From: Microvirga arsenatis
GTDB lineage: Bacteria > Pseudomonadota > Alphaproteobacteria > Rhizobiales > Beijerinckiaceae
Reading direction: 5' to 3'
Length of the DNA: 64,000 bases
Assembly (NCBI RefSeq): GCF_009910705.1
Contig: NZ_JAAAXJ010000015.1
Coordinates: 1 to 64,000, forward strand
In this document: positions 29,917 through 39,846 of the stretch, piece by piece
Numbering within the stretch: position 1 is the first letter of the stretch
How the letters are laid out: the number at the start of each line of letters is the position of its first letter
Program-made: the position numbers and the translations under genes
Notes under the pieces: generated by a model
What the model was told of the DNA's origin: nothing
Database searches by the model: none
Seen by the model: the letters and a program-made list of their open reading frames with translations, nothing else

Positions 29917-32622
29917 CTACCGCCCCTTGCGGCCCTTGTACTTCGGCTTCTGCCCGGCGAAGCCTTGGGTCGAGCGCCCGGTCGGGCGCTCGCGGAAGTT
30001 CAGGGGCACCTCCCGGTCGGTGCCGGGGCCCATCTCGTCGAGGCCGGGCTTGCGGATGCGGGTGCCCTCGTCGGAGCGGCCCTTGCCGAGGGGGCCGTAA
30101 GCGGCGGAATCCTCGTCGCCCGCCGTGGCGCCTTCGCCAGAGGGCGGCAGCCCCTTCGGCGGCAGGTTGGCGCTGCGGCCGTATTTGCGCGAGCCGCCAT
30201 ACTTCCCCGCCTCCCGCTCCACGTCGCTCTGGCGCGCCATCGGGTCGTCGCTGATGGCAAGCTCCGTCGCCTGCAGGCGCTTGAGCTCGTCGCGCAGCCG
30301 CGCGGCCTCCTCGAATTCGAGGTTCGCCGCGGCCTCGCGCATGCGCTTCTCCATGTCGGCGATCACGGCCTTGAGGTTGTGGCCCACCGTCTTGTCGGCG
30401 AGCCCCGTATCGACGGAGACGTGGTCGCGCTCGTAGACGCTCTCCAGGATGTCGGCGATGTTCTTCTTCACGCTCTGCGGCGTGATGCCGTGCGCGGCGT
30501 TGTAGGCGAGCTGCTTCTCGCGGCGGCGGTTGGTCTCGGCGATGGCGCGCTCCATGGAGCCGGTGATCTGGTCCGCATAGAGGATCGCCTTGCCCTCCAC
30601 GTTGCGCGCCGCGCGGCCGATGGTCTGCACCAGCGACGTCTCGGAGCGGAGAAAGCCCTCCTTGTCCGCATCGAGGATGGCGACGAGCGCGCATTCGGGA
30701 ATGTCGAGGCCCTCGCGCAGCAGGTTGATGCCGATGAGCACGTCGAAGGCACCTAGCCGCAGGTCGCGGATGATCTCGATGCGCTCCAGGGTGTCGATGT
30801 CCGAGTGCATGTAGCGCACGCGCACGCCGTTCTCGTGCAGGTATTCGGTGAGGTCCTCCGCCATGCGCTTGGTGAGCGTGGTCACCAGCGTGCGGAAGCC
30901 CTTGGCCGAAAGCTCCTTGACCTCGTGCAGCAGGTCGTCGACCTGCGTGCGCGCCGGCCTGATCTCCACCACCGGATCGACGAGGCCCGTGGGGCGGATG
31001 ACCTGCTCCACGAAGACGCCCCCGGTCTGCTCCATCTCCCACTTGCCGGGCGTGGCCGAGACGTGGATCGATTGCGGGCGCATGGCGTCCCATTCCTCGA
31101 AGCGCAGGGGCCGGTTGTCGAGGCAGGAGGGGAGGCGGAAGCCGTATTCGGCGAGCGTCGCCTTGCGCCGGAAGTCGCCGCGATACATGCCGCCGATCTG
31201 CGGAATGGTGACGTGGCTCTCGTCGGTGAAGACGAGGGCGTTGTCGGGCAGGTATTCGAACAGGGTCGGCGGCGGCTCGCCGGGCTTGCGGCCGGTGAGA
31301 TAGCGCGAATAGTTCTCGATGCCGTTGCACACGCCCGTGGCCTCGATCATCTCGAGGTCGAACTGCGTGCGCTGCTCGAGCCGCTGCGCCTCCAGCAGGC
31401 GGCCCATGCGGGTAAGCTCCTGCAGGCGGTGCTGCAGCTCCTCCTGGATGCCCTTCACCGCCTGCTGCAACGTGGGACGCGGCGTCACGTAGTGCGAGTT
31501 CGCGTAGATCTTCACGAATTGCAGGTCGTTGGTCTTCTTGCCGGTGAGCGGATCGAACTCGACGATGGACTCGATCTCGTCGCCGAAGAGGCCGATGCGC
31601 CAGGCGCGGTCCTCCAAGTGGGCGGGGAAGAGCTCGATGACGTCGCCGCGCACGCGAAACGTGCCGCGGGCGAAGTCGCTCTGGATGCGCTTGTACTGCA
31701 GGGCCACGAGATCCGCGATGAGCTGGCGCTGCTCGATGCGCTCGCCCACCTTCACGGAGAAGGTCATGGCCGTATAGGTTTCCACCGAGCCGATACCGTA
31801 GATGCACGACACGGAGGCGACGATGATCACGTCGTCGCGCTCGAGCAGGGCGCGCGTCGCCGAGTGGCGCATGCGGTCGATCTGCTCGTTGATGGACGAT
31901 TCCTTCTCGATGAAGGTGTCCGAGCGCGGCACATAGGCCTCGGGCTGGTAATAGTCGTAATAGGAGACGAAGTATTCCACCGCGTTGTCGGGAAAGAACG
32001 ACTTGAACTCGCCGTAGAGCTGCGCGGCCAGCGTCTTGTTCGGCGCGAGGATGAGGGCGGGGCGCTGCGTCTCCTCGATCACCTTGGCCATGGTGAAGGT
32101 CTTGCCCGAGCCGGTGACGCCCAGCAGCACCTGGTCGCGCTCGTTGCGGCGCACGCCATCCACGAGCTCGCGGATTGCCTGCGGCTGGTCGCCGGAGGGC
32201 GTGAAGTCGGACTTGATCTTGAACGGAATGCCGCCTTCCGACTTCTCGGGGTGCGGCGGGCGGTGCGGCACCCAGGCCTTGCCGTTCTTGAAGCGCGGAT
32301 CGCCCTCGGTCAGAAGCTTGGTGAGCGCATCGACGGTGGCCGAGACGCCGGAGCCGGGGGCGAGGTCGCCCAGCTCCTCGGCCACGTCCGGCCCGTCGTC
32401 GGGACCCTTCAGGCCGAGCTTCTTGGCGAGCGCCGGATCGACGTCGGTGACGTCGCCGTGGATGAAGGTCTCCTGCGCCCGCTCGGCAAAACCCTCGGCC
32501 GCCTCCCGCTCCCGGTTGACCGCGGGATTGAGGAGCTCGGCCAGATAGGGATCCAGCGGCTTCAGCTCGGGCTTGGAGGCTTTCCCGGTGGAAAGCTTCG
32601 GCTTCTTGGGTGATTTGGCCAT
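29917..32622 (-). CDS. uvrB: Excinuclease ABC subunit B
   Basis: A 901-residue UvrB, the damage-verifying helicase of nucleotide excision repair. Walker [13 protein letters not shown], the beta-hairpin region [23 protein letters not shown], the helicase motifs ([51 protein letters not shown]) and a C-terminal UVR motif ([17 protein letters not shown]) are all visible. The protein is longer than E. coli UvrB (about 670). It has an alphaproteobacterial N-terminal extension of roughly 130 residues and a C-terminal basic tail of about 90 residues ending PKYKGRKGR. Start is ATG 32622 (MAKSPKKPK). Confidence 0.96.
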   Translation of the reverse strand: MAKSPKKPKLSTGKASKPELKPLDPYLAELLNPAVNREREAAEGFAERAQETFIHGDVTDVDPALAKKLGLKGPDDGPDVAEELGDLAPGSGVSATVDALTKLLTEGDPRFKNGKAWVPHRPPHPEKSEGGIPFKIKSDFTPSGDQPQAIRELVDGVRRNERDQVLLGVTGSGKTFTMAKVIEETQRPALILAPNKTLAAQLYGEFKSFFPDNAVEYFVSYYDYYQPEAYVPRSDTFIEKESSINEQIDRMRHSATRALLERDDVIIVASVSCIYGIGSVETYTAMTFSVKVGERIEQRQLIADLVALQYKRIQSDFARGTFRVRGDVIELFPAHLEDRAWRIGLFGDEIESIVEFDPLTGKKTNDLQFVKIYANSHYVTPRPTLQQAVKGIQEELQHRLQELTRMGRLLEAQRLEQRTQFDLEMIEATGVCNGIENYSRYLTGRKPGEPPPTLFEYLPDNALVFTDESHVTIPQIGGMYRGDFRRKATLAEYGFRLPSCLDNRPLRFEEWDAMRPQSIHVSATPGKWEMEQTGGVFVEQVIRPTGLVDPVVEIRPARTQVDDLLHEVKELSAKGFRTLVTTLTKRMAEDLTEYLHENGVRVRYMHSDIDTLERIEIIRDLRLGAFDVLIGINLLREGLDIPECALVAILDADKEGFLRSETSLVQTIGRAARNVEGKAILYADQITGSMERAIAETNRRREKQLAYNAAHGITPQSVKKNIADILESVYERDHVSVDTGLADKTVGHNLKAVIADMEKRMREAAANLEFEEAARLRDELKRLQATELAISDDPMARQSDVEREAGKYGGSRKYGRSANLPPKGLPPSGEGATAGDEDSAAYGPLGKGRSDEGTRIRKPGLDEMGPGTDREVPLNFRERPTGRSTQGFAGQKPKYKGRKGR

Positions 32623-32671
32623 AGAACGAATATGGTACGAACCGCCGGAGATTGGAAGGGTGAAGGCCTGC

Positions 32672-33727
32672 TCAGGCCGTATGCTTCTCCGCCTTCCTGC
32701 CACCCCGCAGCGCCTTCAGCACGGGCACGGCGACATAATGCACCAACGGGATCAGCACGCCGCCTAGGGCGAGCCCGAAGAGGCCTGCCGCGGCGGCCGA
32801 GACCAGCCATTCCAGCGTGCCCGCCAGCATTGGCACCGCATGGGCCACCCTCACGGCCGCTTCGTGGATCGCGTGCTCCACGCCGGCCACGCCATAGCCC
32901 GCCAGCCCGTGGATGATGATGCCGCCGCCGACCCAGATCATGGCGGCAGTGCCGACGATGCTCAGGATCTTGAGCAGGATCGGCATGCCCTTCACGAGGC
33001 CTCGGCCAAGCACTTTCGTAACAGGCGCCAAAGTCCTGTCCATACCCGAGGGAGGCTCACCGGGCGCGGCGCGCCCGAGCAGGCGGGAGACCGGCCTGTT
33101 GCTGGTCGCCATCGCCACGCCGGCATCGTCCGCCTTCACGATAAGGGCCACGGCCCCGTAAACCAGGGCCGTGATGGCGATGCCGACGACGGCGAGCACC
33201 AGCGCCTGCATCCAGAACGAGGCGGTCGGCACCGTGGCCAGGGTGATGGCCATGATCTCGGCGGAGAGGATGAAATCGGTCTTGATCGCGCCGCTGACCT
33301 TTTCGTTCTCGAAGCTTTCGGCGGTCTGCGTTGCGGCAGCGACAGCCGCTTCATGCTCATGGGCCTGATGCGGGAAGAAGGCTTCGAACACCTTTTCCGA
33401 GCCCTCGTAGCAGAGATAGGCGCCGCCGATCATCAGGAGCGGCGTGATGGCCCAGGGCGCCACGAGGCTCAGGATCAGGGCCGCTGGCAGGAGATAGAGC
33501 AGCTTGTTCCTGAGCGAGCCCCAGGCGATCCTGCCGACGATCGGCAGTTCGCGGGCTGCGGCAAATCCCACCACATAGCGCGGCGTCACGGCGGCATCGT
33601 CGATCACGACGCCGGCCGCCTTCGCGCCCGCCTTCATGGCCTGGGCGGTCACGTCGTCGAGGGAGGCGGCGGCCACCTTGGCGAGGCCGGCGATGTCGTC
33701 CAGCAGCGCGATCAGGCCGATGCTCAT
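32672..33727 (-). CDS. DUF808 family membrane protein
   Basis: A 351-residue integral membrane protein of the DUF808/YedI family: [52 protein letters not shown] is the conserved N-terminus. About six to eight hydrophobic helices follow (for example [29 protein letters not shown] and [28 protein letters not shown]). The signature [28 protein letters not shown] is present. Function unknown. It stands alone, 49 bases upstream of uvrB on the same strand. Confidence 0.88.
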   Translation of the reverse strand: MSIGLIALLDDIAGLAKVAAASLDDVTAQAMKAGAKAAGVVIDDAAVTPRYVVGFAAARELPIVGRIAWGSLRNKLLYLLPAALILSLVAPWAITPLLMIGGAYLCYEGSEKVFEAFFPHQAHEHEAAVAAATQTAESFENEKVSGAIKTDFILSAEIMAITLATVPTASFWMQALVLAVVGIAITALVYGAVALIVKADDAGVAMATSNRPVSRLLGRAAPGEPPSGMDRTLAPVTKVLGRGLVKGMPILLKILSIVGTAAMIWVGGGIIIHGLAGYGVAGVEHAIHEAAVRVAHAVPMLAGTLEWLVSAAAAGLFGLALGGVLIPLVHYVAVPVLKALRGGRKAEKHTA

Positions 33728-33924
33728 GAGGTCTCCTGTCGAGGTCGTTCAAGCGTGACTGTGGCTCATGGAGCAACAGCTAATGGTCGGCTTCGGTTTC
33801 GACAACGCCTGATGGGCGGATTGGGTGCAAAGCGGTTCCGCTGGGAGGGGCTCCGCCGTCATTGGCCTGTCATACGACGAGCGCATGACAATCCGGCTAA
33901 CCTTGACCGTCTCGCGGGGATCCC

Positions 33925-36104
33925 ATGCATCGCTCCTTCATCGTCGGCTCGCTCGCAGCTGCGTTTCTCTCCGGCACTGCTCTCACCGCCTCGGCGGCCG
34001 AGTATTTCGACCGCATCGCCAGCTTCCCCATTACGGCGAACGTGCCGAAGGACGGGGACCCGAAAGCCGAGACCGTCGCTGAGATCATCACGGCGAGCGA
34101 GGACGGCAAGCTGCTGATCTACACGGACAGCCCGCGCAAGGCGCTGGGCTTCATCGACATTACCGACCCGGCGCAGCCGAAGGCGGGCGGATCGCTGGTT
34201 CTGGGTGGCGAGCCTACCTCCGTGAAGGTGGTGGGGCAGAAGATCTATGCAGCCGTCAACACGTCCGAGAGTTTCACCAATCCAAGCGGCAAGCTCGTGG
34301 CAATCAACTTGGCGGATCGGAAGACCGCCGCCGAATGCCCGCTGCCCGGCCAGCCGGACTCCGTCGCCGTCAATGCGGGCGTCCTGGCCGTGGCGATCGA
34401 GAACGAGCGCAATGAGGAACTGAACGGGGGAGCGCTTCCGCAGTTGCCCGCCGGCTCCCTGGTCGTTGCCTCTCTCAACGGCGATCATCTCGACTGCGCG
34501 AGCCTGAAGACCGTGGCACTGACCGGACTGGCCGCTGTCGCCGGCGAGGATCCGGAACCCGAATATGCCGACGTCTCCAGCGAGGGCAAGGTTGTGGTCA
34601 CCCTTCAGGAGAACAACCACATTGTCGTGGTCGACGGGAAGGCGGGCAGGATCGAGGCGCACTTCTCCGCCGGCACGGTCGACCTGAAGGCGGTCGATGC
34701 CAAGAAAGACGGCAAGATCGAACTCGCAGACAGCATGGGGAAGGTGGCTCGCGAACCGGATGCGGTGCACTGGATCGACGCAGGCCGCTTTGTGACGGCG
34801 AACGAAGGCGACTGGAAGGGTGGCTCCCGCAGCTTCACCATCTTCAACAGGGACGGCAGCGTTGCGTACGAGTCCGGAGAGAGCCTCGAGCACGAGATTG
34901 TTTCGCTCGGGCACTATCCCGATAAACGCAACAAGAAGGGCGTCGAGATCGAAGGTGTCGAGACCGGCCGCTTCGGCAGCGATAACCTGATCTTCGTCGG
35001 GTCCGAGCGGGCGTCGGTGGTCGGGGTCTACCGCGACACAGGCGCGGCGCCCGAACTCGTGCAGGTGCTGCCGACCGGCATCGGGCCTGAGGGGCTGCTC
35101 GCCATTCCGAGCCGCAACCTGTTCGTCGCCACCAGCGAGACCGACCTGCACGGGGACGGCGGCGTTGCGCCCCATGTGATGATCTACCAGCGCGCAGAGC
35201 GCGCCGCTCCCGCCTACCCGACGATCCGTTCCGGGAAGAGGGCCGACGGCCTGCCGATTGCCTGGGGTGCGCTTTCCGGCCTCGCGGCGGACCGGACCCA
35301 GGCCGGCAGGCTCTTCGCGGTGACCGACAGCGTCTATGCGGGCGCGCCCCGCATCCTCACGATCGATGCCACAAGGAAGCCTGCGGTGATCACGGGCGAA
35401 ACGCTCGTCACCCGTAACGGCGCTGCGGCGGAGAAGCTCGACCTCGAAGGCATCGCCACGGCCGATGAGGGCTTCTGGCTTGCTTCCGAGGGCAATCCGG
35501 AGAAGGGCCTCTACAACCGTCTCATCAAGGTCGACGCCAAGGGCGCGATCCAGGAGGAGATCGCCCTGCGGTCGATCTCGAGAAAGGCGCGAAGAACTAC
35601 GGCTTCGAAGGCGTGACCGTCACCGGTTCGGGCGCCGACGAGACCGTGTGGCTCGCCGTTCAGCGCGAATGGGCGGATGACGGGAAGAACGCCGTGAAGC
35701 TTCTCGCCTACAAGCCTTTGGACAAGAGCTGGAGCGCCGTGCGTTATCCGCTCGACAGCGCCGAGGCCGGCTGGCTCGGTCTCTCGGAGATCACCGCGGC
35801 GGGCGATCGCGTCATCATCATCGAGCGCGACAACCAGATTGCCGAGAAGGCGAAGGTGAAGAAGCTCTATGCGGTTTCGATGGCCGACATGAAGCCCCTG
35901 AAACTCGGTGGCGAGTTGCCCCTCGTGCAGAAGACGCTGGTGCGCGATCTTCTGGCCGACCTGAAGGCGGGCAAAGGCTACGTGCTCGACAAGGTCGAGG
36001 GCTTCACCATCGATGCAGCGGGCGACGCCTACATTGTCACCGACAATGACGGCGTCGACGACTCCTCCGGCGAGACGCAGTTCATCAAGCTCGGCAAGCT
36101 TTGA
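33925..36104 (+). pseudogene. Secreted phytase-like/esterase-like protein, disrupted by one frameshift
   Basis: Reading frame 1 from ATG 33925 gives a signal peptide (AAAFLSGTALTASAA), a propeller-like domain (LLIYTDSPRKALGFIDITDPAQPKAGGSL), and then the phytase-like domain (GLPIAWGALSGLAADRTQAGRLFAVTDSVYAG, LEGIATADEGFWLASEGNPEKG). At about 35566-35571 the coding frame jumps back by one base: the true continuation (VDLEKGAKNYGFEGVTVTGSG) is in the other frame and runs to 36104, ending SSGETQFIKLGKL. Adding one C in CTGCGGTC would restore ALPVDLEKG. Codon quality is good on both sides, so the break is recent or a sequencing error. Family: esterase-like activity of phytase, PF13449. Confidence 0.85.
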
Positions 36105-36127
36105 GACTGCCAGGGAAAGAAAACAGC

Positions 36128-36154
36128 AGAGGGCTGCTCATCCGGCAGCCCCCT
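36128..36154. terminator. Stem-loop between convergent genes
   Basis: GGGCTGC (36131-36137), loop TCATCCG, GCAGCCC (36145-36151) between the phytase-like gene and the fasciclin gene; flanking AGA / CCT extend imperfectly. There is no T-run on either side, so it may serve as a shared 3' stabiliser. Confidence 0.45.
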
Positions 36155-36191
36155 GCACATTGTTTCGTTTGATCTGCTGACCTGAGCGGGA

Positions 36192-36761
36192 TCAGCCCGG
36201 CAGCAGAACGGTGTCGACCACGTGGATGACGCCGTTCGACTGCATCACGTCGGCGATGGCGACCGTGGACTTGCCGCCCTTCTGGTCGGTGATGACGAGG
36301 GTGTTGCCGGAGGGGGTGACGGTGAGCGTCGCGCCCTGGACGGTCTTCAGGGTGGCCTTGCCGCCGCCTTCCTTCACCTTCGCGGCGAGATCCTGCGCGG
36401 TCATCCTGCCGGGCACCACGTGATAGGTGAGCACGCCGGTGAGCTGGCCCTTGTTCTCGGGCTTCAGCAGCGTGTCGACCGTGCCGGCGGGCAGCTTCGC
36501 GAAGGCTGCATTGGTGGGGGCGAACACCGTGAACGGGCCCTTGCCCTGCAGGGTCTCCACGAGGCCCGCCGCCTTCACCGCCGCCACGAGCGTCGTGTGG
36601 TCCTTCGAATTGACGGCATTCTCGACGATGGTCTTCGACGGATACATCGGAGCGCCGCCCACGGTCTTGGTCTGCTCCTGGGCCGTTGCGGACAGCGACA
36701 GCGTGAGAGCCGGCGCCGCGAGGGCAAGAGCGGCGGTCATGCAGGCAATGCGAATGTTCAT
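36192..36761 (-). CDS. Secreted fasciclin-domain protein
   Basis: A 189-residue protein with a Sec signal peptide (ALALAAPALTLSLSATAQ, cleavage near residue 28). One FAS1 domain follows: KTIVENAVNSKDHTTLVAAVKAAGLVETLQGKGPFTVFAPTNAAFAKLP is the first conserved box, LTYHVVPGRM the H-box, and GVIHVVDTVLLP the C-terminal box. FAS1 proteins mediate adhesion at the surface; the mycobacterial relatives MPT70/MPT83 belong to the SigK regulon. It lies downstream of a SigK/RskA-like module and has the same promoter motif (36838-36864). Confidence 0.9.
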   Translation of the reverse strand: MNIRIACMTAALALAAPALTLSLSATAQEQTKTVGGAPMYPSKTIVENAVNSKDHTTLVAAVKAAGLVETLQGKGPFTVFAPTNAAFAKLPAGTVDTLLKPENKGQLTGVLTYHVVPGRMTAQDLAAKVKEGGGKATLKTVQGATLTVTPSGNTLVITDQKGGKSTVAIADVMQSNGVIHVVDTVLLPG

Positions 36762-36837
36762 GGATCTGGTCCCCGAATGGTTTGCATGGAGATCCCGGCT
36801 GTCGTGCCGCGGATCGAAGGCTCAACCTTCAGGGCGG

Positions 36838-36864
36838 GTACACCGCATCGGGACGCTTGGATGC
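36838..36864 (-). promoter_or_regulatory. ECF-type promoter motif of the fasciclin gene
   Basis: Minus strand: GCATCC (36864-36859), 15 bases, GTGTAC (36843-36838), 76 bases upstream of the fasciclin start. The same pair of boxes with identical spacing occurs before the neighbouring sigma gene and the DUF4394 gene. Confidence 0.65.
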
Positions 36865-36897
36865 GGGATCGCGTTCTCGTGAAGAAAATTTTTGAGG

Positions 36898-37116
36898 TTA
36901 GGCGGTGAAGGCCGTCGGGCCCCTCAGATAGGCCTCCATGCGGTCGTCCTCGACTTCGGCATCTTCCTTGCTCACGAGGCGCGGCATGTCCTGCTCGGTC
37001 TCTGGAACAGGCTGCTCGTCGACGGGCGTGATATCGTTAAGAGCGCTGTGGACGGCCCGCAGAAGTTCGCTCTGCTTGTCATCGTCCGGACTCTCAGGCG
37101 GCTGGCGTGGAGTCAT
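36898..37116 (-). CDS. Hypothetical acidic small protein
   Basis: A 72-residue, strongly acidic, soluble protein (PPESPDDDKQSELLRAVHSALNDITPVDEQPVPETEQDMPRLVSKEDAEVEDDRMEAYL). No family is recognised; the LLRAVHSALN stretch is the only likely helix. AAGGAGG stands 6 bases before ATG 37116, a very good ribosome-binding site, so it is very probably translated. It sits between the anti-sigma gene (63 bases upstream) and the fasciclin gene on the same strand, and may be cotranscribed with the sigma/anti-sigma pair. Confidence 0.65.
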   Translation of the reverse strand: MTPRQPPESPDDDKQSELLRAVHSALNDITPVDEQPVPETEQDMPRLVSKEDAEVEDDRMEAYLRGPTAFTA

Positions 37117-37178
37117 GACATCCTCCTTACGGATTAGCCGAAAGTATTGCGCCGATCCGTGTCACAAATAGGGCGCCG

Positions 37179-37922
37179 TCACAGTGCGGTGGACGCCGTC
37201 CCCTTCATCACCACCGGGCCGGTGGGCAGGCCGGTGGGGGAGCCGGTGAGCGGTTCGACCGAGATGGCAAAGAGCTGGTTCGAGTGCGGCCGGGGTAGGT
37301 TGCGCAGCTCGAGCAGGACGGTCTTCGCCGTTTGGACGACGCCCACGGAGACAGGGGCGCCCGCCGGATCCGGGAAGGTCCAAACCTGGATCGAATGGTT
37401 GTGCGGGATCTCCATGTTGCCCAAGGGCGTGAGTTCGGCGCGCCCATCCGCGAAAGTGCGCAGCACGGCGCCAGGCTGGTTGGCCTCGTTCATGAGAACC
37501 GCGACAAGCGTCGGCTGGCGGGTCGCTTTGTCGGCGAAGTAGCCCACGCCCAGCGCGAGCAGGAGCGCGGCCAACGCACCGGCCATGCCGAAGCTGCGCC
37601 AGAAGGCGAGGCTGTTCCACAAACCCTGCAGCAAGCCGGGCGATGTCTCCCGCCGTGCGGGGGGCGCGGGCCGCACGGCAGCTGCCGCAGGCTGAGCTTC
37701 GAGACCGGCCTCGATCTGCTGCCACAGGACATCGCTCGGCACGACATCGGCAGCCGTGTTGTCCCATTCCGCGAAGCGGGTGCGCCATTGCCGGACGAGA
37801 GCCTGAAAGCTCTCGTCAGAGTCGAGCAGGCGCTCGGCGAGCGTGCGCTCCTCGCCCTCGAGCAGGCCGAGCACATGCTCGGCGGCCAGACGGTCCTGAT
37901 CGTCCCGCGTCATGTCATGCAC
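37179..37922 (-). CDS. Anti-sigma factor, RskA-like
   Basis: A 247-residue transmembrane anti-sigma factor. The cytoplasmic N-terminal helices (DQDRLAAEHVLGLLEGEERTLAERLLDSDESFQALVRQWRTRFAEWD) bind the sigma factor. One transmembrane segment follows (FGMAGALAALLLALGVGYF). The extracytoplasmic C-terminal domain is RskA-type (HNHSIQVWTFPDPAGAPVSVGVV, QLFAISVEPLTGSPTGLPTGPVVMKG). Regulated proteolysis of RskA releases SigK in mycobacteria. It overlaps the sigma gene by 13 bases, so the two are coupled. Confidence 0.9.
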   Translation of the reverse strand: MHDMTRDDQDRLAAEHVLGLLEGEERTLAERLLDSDESFQALVRQWRTRFAEWDNTAADVVPSDVLWQQIEAGLEAQPAAAAVRPAPPARRETSPGLLQGLWNSLAFWRSFGMAGALAALLLALGVGYFADKATRQPTLVAVLMNEANQPGAVLRTFADGRAELTPLGNMEIPHNHSIQVWTFPDPAGAPVSVGVVQTAKTVLLELRNLPRPHSNQLFAISVEPLTGSPTGLPTGPVVMKGTASTAL

Positions 37923-38476
37923 TCCCGCAGGGATACCAGAGACCGGCGGATCCAGGACTTGATCGTCCCGAGCGGCACGCCGAGGCGCCCGGCCAACTCA
38001 CCGTGGCTGAGGCCGTGGATATAGGCCAGGGTGATGGCCTGGCGGCGCGCCGGCTCCAGGCGCTCCAGGCAGCGCTTCAGGCTTCCCGTATCCGACAGGC
38101 GCATCATCACGGCTTCGGCATTCTCCTCCTCGCTCACGAGCCCCATCGGCTCGAAATCCTCGACGAGATCCGTGCGGGTCTCGCCGCGCAGGATGTTGAG
38201 CGCGCGGTTGCGCAGGATCGCATAGAGCCAGGAGCGGGCGTCGCCGCGCGCCGGGTCGAAGCTGTCGGCCTTGCGCCAGACCTGCAGGAACGTGTCGTGC
38301 ACGGCCTCCTCGGCCAGCGCGCGCCGCCGCAGGAGGCGCATGGCGACGCCGAGCATCCGCGGCGCCTCGCTGTCATAGATGGCGCGCAGGGCAAGCCGGT
38401 CGCCCCGGGCGCACCGGCCGAGGGCGTCGTTCAGGTCCAAGGCCGGGGAGGCCATCTCCCCCAGCGCTGCCTTCAC
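37910..38476 (-). CDS. ECF sigma factor, SigK-like
   Basis: A 188-residue ECF sigma factor. Region 2: ALRAIYDSEAPRMLGVAMRLLRRRALAEEAVHDTFLQVWRKADSFDPARGDARSWLYAILRNRALNILRG. Region 4: LERLEPARRQAITLAYIHGLSHGELAGRLGVPLGTIKSWIRRSLVSLRECM. The pairing with an RskA-type anti-sigma factor fits the SigK (ECF19) group. Its own promoter (38505-38531) carries the GCATCC-N15-GTGTA motif shared with the fasciclin and DUF4394 genes, implying autoregulation. Confidence 0.9.
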   Translation of the reverse strand: MKAALGEMASPALDLNDALGRCARGDRLALRAIYDSEAPRMLGVAMRLLRRRALAEEAVHDTFLQVWRKADSFDPARGDARSWLYAILRNRALNILRGETRTDLVEDFEPMGLVSEEENAEAVMMRLSDTGSLKRCLERLEPARRQAITLAYIHGLSHGELAGRLGVPLGTIKSWIRRSLVSLRECMT

Positions 38477-38504
38477 GCGGGATCTCCGTTTTCACCTGCC
38501 GACA

Positions 38505-38531
38505 ATACACCTGAGCCTGCCGCACGGATGC
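38505..38531 (-). promoter_or_regulatory. ECF-type promoter motif of the sigma / anti-sigma operon
   Basis: Minus strand: GCATCC (38531-38526), 15 bases, GTGTAT (38510-38505), ending 28 bases from the sigma start codon. It is the best candidate for autoregulation of the SigK-like factor. Confidence 0.65.
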
Positions 38532-38559
38532 AGCGGCCCGGGAAAAATTCATGCCCCCT

Positions 38560-38586
38560 GCATCCATAGAGGATTTCGGCGGGTAA
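38560..38586 (+). promoter_or_regulatory. ECF-type promoter motif of the DUF4394 gene
   Basis: GCATCC (38560-38565), 15 bases, GGGTAA (38581-38586), 50 bases before the DUF4394 start. The second box is the least conserved of the three (GGGTAA against GTGTAC/GTGTAT). Confidence 0.55.
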
Positions 38587-38636
38587 GCGCAACGGCGGCC
38601 GCGCACGGCCGGCCCTTGGACCCGGAGGGAAAAAGC

Positions 38637-39416
38637 ATGAAATTCACGTCATTGGCCGCAGCACTGGTCGGATCGACCCTGCTTGCGGGAGCGGCCCAGG
38701 CGCAGAGCGTCGCCGCGCTCGTCGGCGACGACACGATCGCCATCGTGGACGTGGCAGGGAAGAAGGTCGACAGGTCGATGAAGGTCACCGGCCTCACAGG
38801 GGCTCTGGCCGGCATCGACGTTCGCCCGGCCGACGGCATGCTCTACGGGGTCGTGGCCGACGGCACGGTCGTCACCATCGATCCGGCTTCCGGCAAGGCG
38901 ACGATGAAATCCAGGCTCGATGCCATGCTCGCCCCCGGCACCACGGCAACCGTCGACTTCAACCCGGTTGCGGACAGGCTGCGGATCATCGGCTCGGACG
39001 GGGCGAACCTTCGCGCCAACGTGGATGACGGCAAGGTCACCAGGGACGGCCAGCTGAAGTTCGCCGACGGCGACATGCACAAGGGCAAGGCGCCGAAGGT
39101 GGTCGCGGGCGCCTACACCAATTCCATGAAGGGGGCGAAGGAGACGACCCTGTACGACATCGAGGCCGGCGGCGTGCTGGTCAGGCAGGCGCCCCCGAAC
39201 GACGGCGTGCTCAACTCGGTCGGCATGCTGGGCATGGAAGCCGGCAGCGTGGCCTTCGACATCGTTGCGGCCGAGGCCGCGAACGAGGCGTGGCTCATGA
39301 GCGGCAAGACCCTCTACAAGGTCGATCTCGCCACCGGCAAGGCAACGGAGGCTGCCACGATCGCGGGCGTGGACGGAACGGTTCGCGACATTGCGGCGCT
39401 GCCGAAGTCCCTCTGA
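38637..39416 (+). CDS. Secreted DUF4394 domain protein
   Basis: A 259-residue protein with a Sec signal peptide (SLAAALVGSTLLAGAAQAQ). A DUF4394 domain follows: DDTIAIVDVAGKKVDRSMKVTGL, GIDVRPADGMLYGVVADGTVVTIDPASGKA, TATVDFNPVADRLRIIGSDGANLR. These read as propeller-like repeats. Function unknown. It is transcribed away from the SigK-like gene and carries the matching promoter motif. ATG 38637 follows GGAGGGAAAAAGC; the upstream open frame is not needed. Confidence 0.87.
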   Translation: MKFTSLAAALVGSTLLAGAAQAQSVAALVGDDTIAIVDVAGKKVDRSMKVTGLTGALAGIDVRPADGMLYGVVADGTVVTIDPASGKATMKSRLDAMLAPGTTATVDFNPVADRLRIIGSDGANLRANVDDGKVTRDGQLKFADGDMHKGKAPKVVAGAYTNSMKGAKETTLYDIEAGGVLVRQAPPNDGVLNSVGMLGMEAGSVAFDIVAAEAANEAWLMSGKTLYKVDLATGKATEAATIAGVDGTVRDIAALPKSL

Positions 39417-39422
39417 GCCAAG

Positions 39423-39450
39423 GGGCGCGCCGGAAGGGTTCGGCGCGCCC
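39423..39450. other. Stem-loop between convergent genes
   Basis: GGGCGCGCC (39423-39431), 10-base loop, GGCGCGCCC (39442-39450), exactly between the DUF4394 stop and the DUF3775 stop. It lacks a T-run, so it is a mutual 3' barrier or stabiliser rather than a classical terminator. Confidence 0.5.
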
Positions 39451-39456
39451 GTCGCC

Positions 39457-39846
39457 TCAGGCGCAGCTGCGGCCCATGGCGTTGAGGCCCTCGTCCAGGA
39501 GGTCGGCGAGGTTCGGGATGCCGATCAGCCAGTCGGCGGTCGACAGCGCGCTCGAGGCCTCGCGCTCGCGGGCGAGGCGCACGGCCGCGCCCCATTCCTC
39601 GGGTTCCATGTCGCCGCGGCCGATATAGACCAGTGCGATCAGGTCGGCGCGCTCGTCGTCGTTGAGGCCGGCGATCACGTCGCGGACCTCGTCCTCCGTC
39701 GCATCGTCGGGCGAGGCGGTGAGCGCGTCGACCGACCCGTCGTCGATGGGATTCGAGCCCGACGCCGGGTCGGTGAGGCCTTCCTTCACATCGATGGCCC
39801 TGACCCGCAGGATGAGTTCGCAAACCTTGTCGAGCGCGATATCCAT
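39457..39846 (-). CDS. DUF3775 domain protein
   Basis: A 129-residue soluble acidic protein: MDIALDKVCELILRVRAIDVKEG, then DEVRDVIAGLNDDERADLIALVYIGRGDMEPEEWGAAVRLAREREASSALSTADWLIGIPNLADLLDEGLNAMGRSC. This is the DUF3775 pattern, with a hallmark GRGDM(E) and a C-terminal leucine-rich helix. The function is unknown; members are widespread in Hyphomicrobiales. It is convergent with the DUF4394 gene and divergent from the SemiSWEET gene. Confidence 0.83.
   Translation of the reverse strand: MDIALDKVCELILRVRAIDVKEGLTDPASGSNPIDDGSVDALTASPDDATEDEVRDVIAGLNDDERADLIALVYIGRGDMEPEEWGAAVRLAREREASSALSTADWLIGIPNLADLLDEGLNAMGRSCA

Noticed and set aside
30805-32613. A 602-codon plus-strand open frame opposite uvrB
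   Set aside because: It is the complement of a strongly coding uvrB, with composition (His, Val, Leu, Gly) typical of antisense frames in GC-rich DNA.
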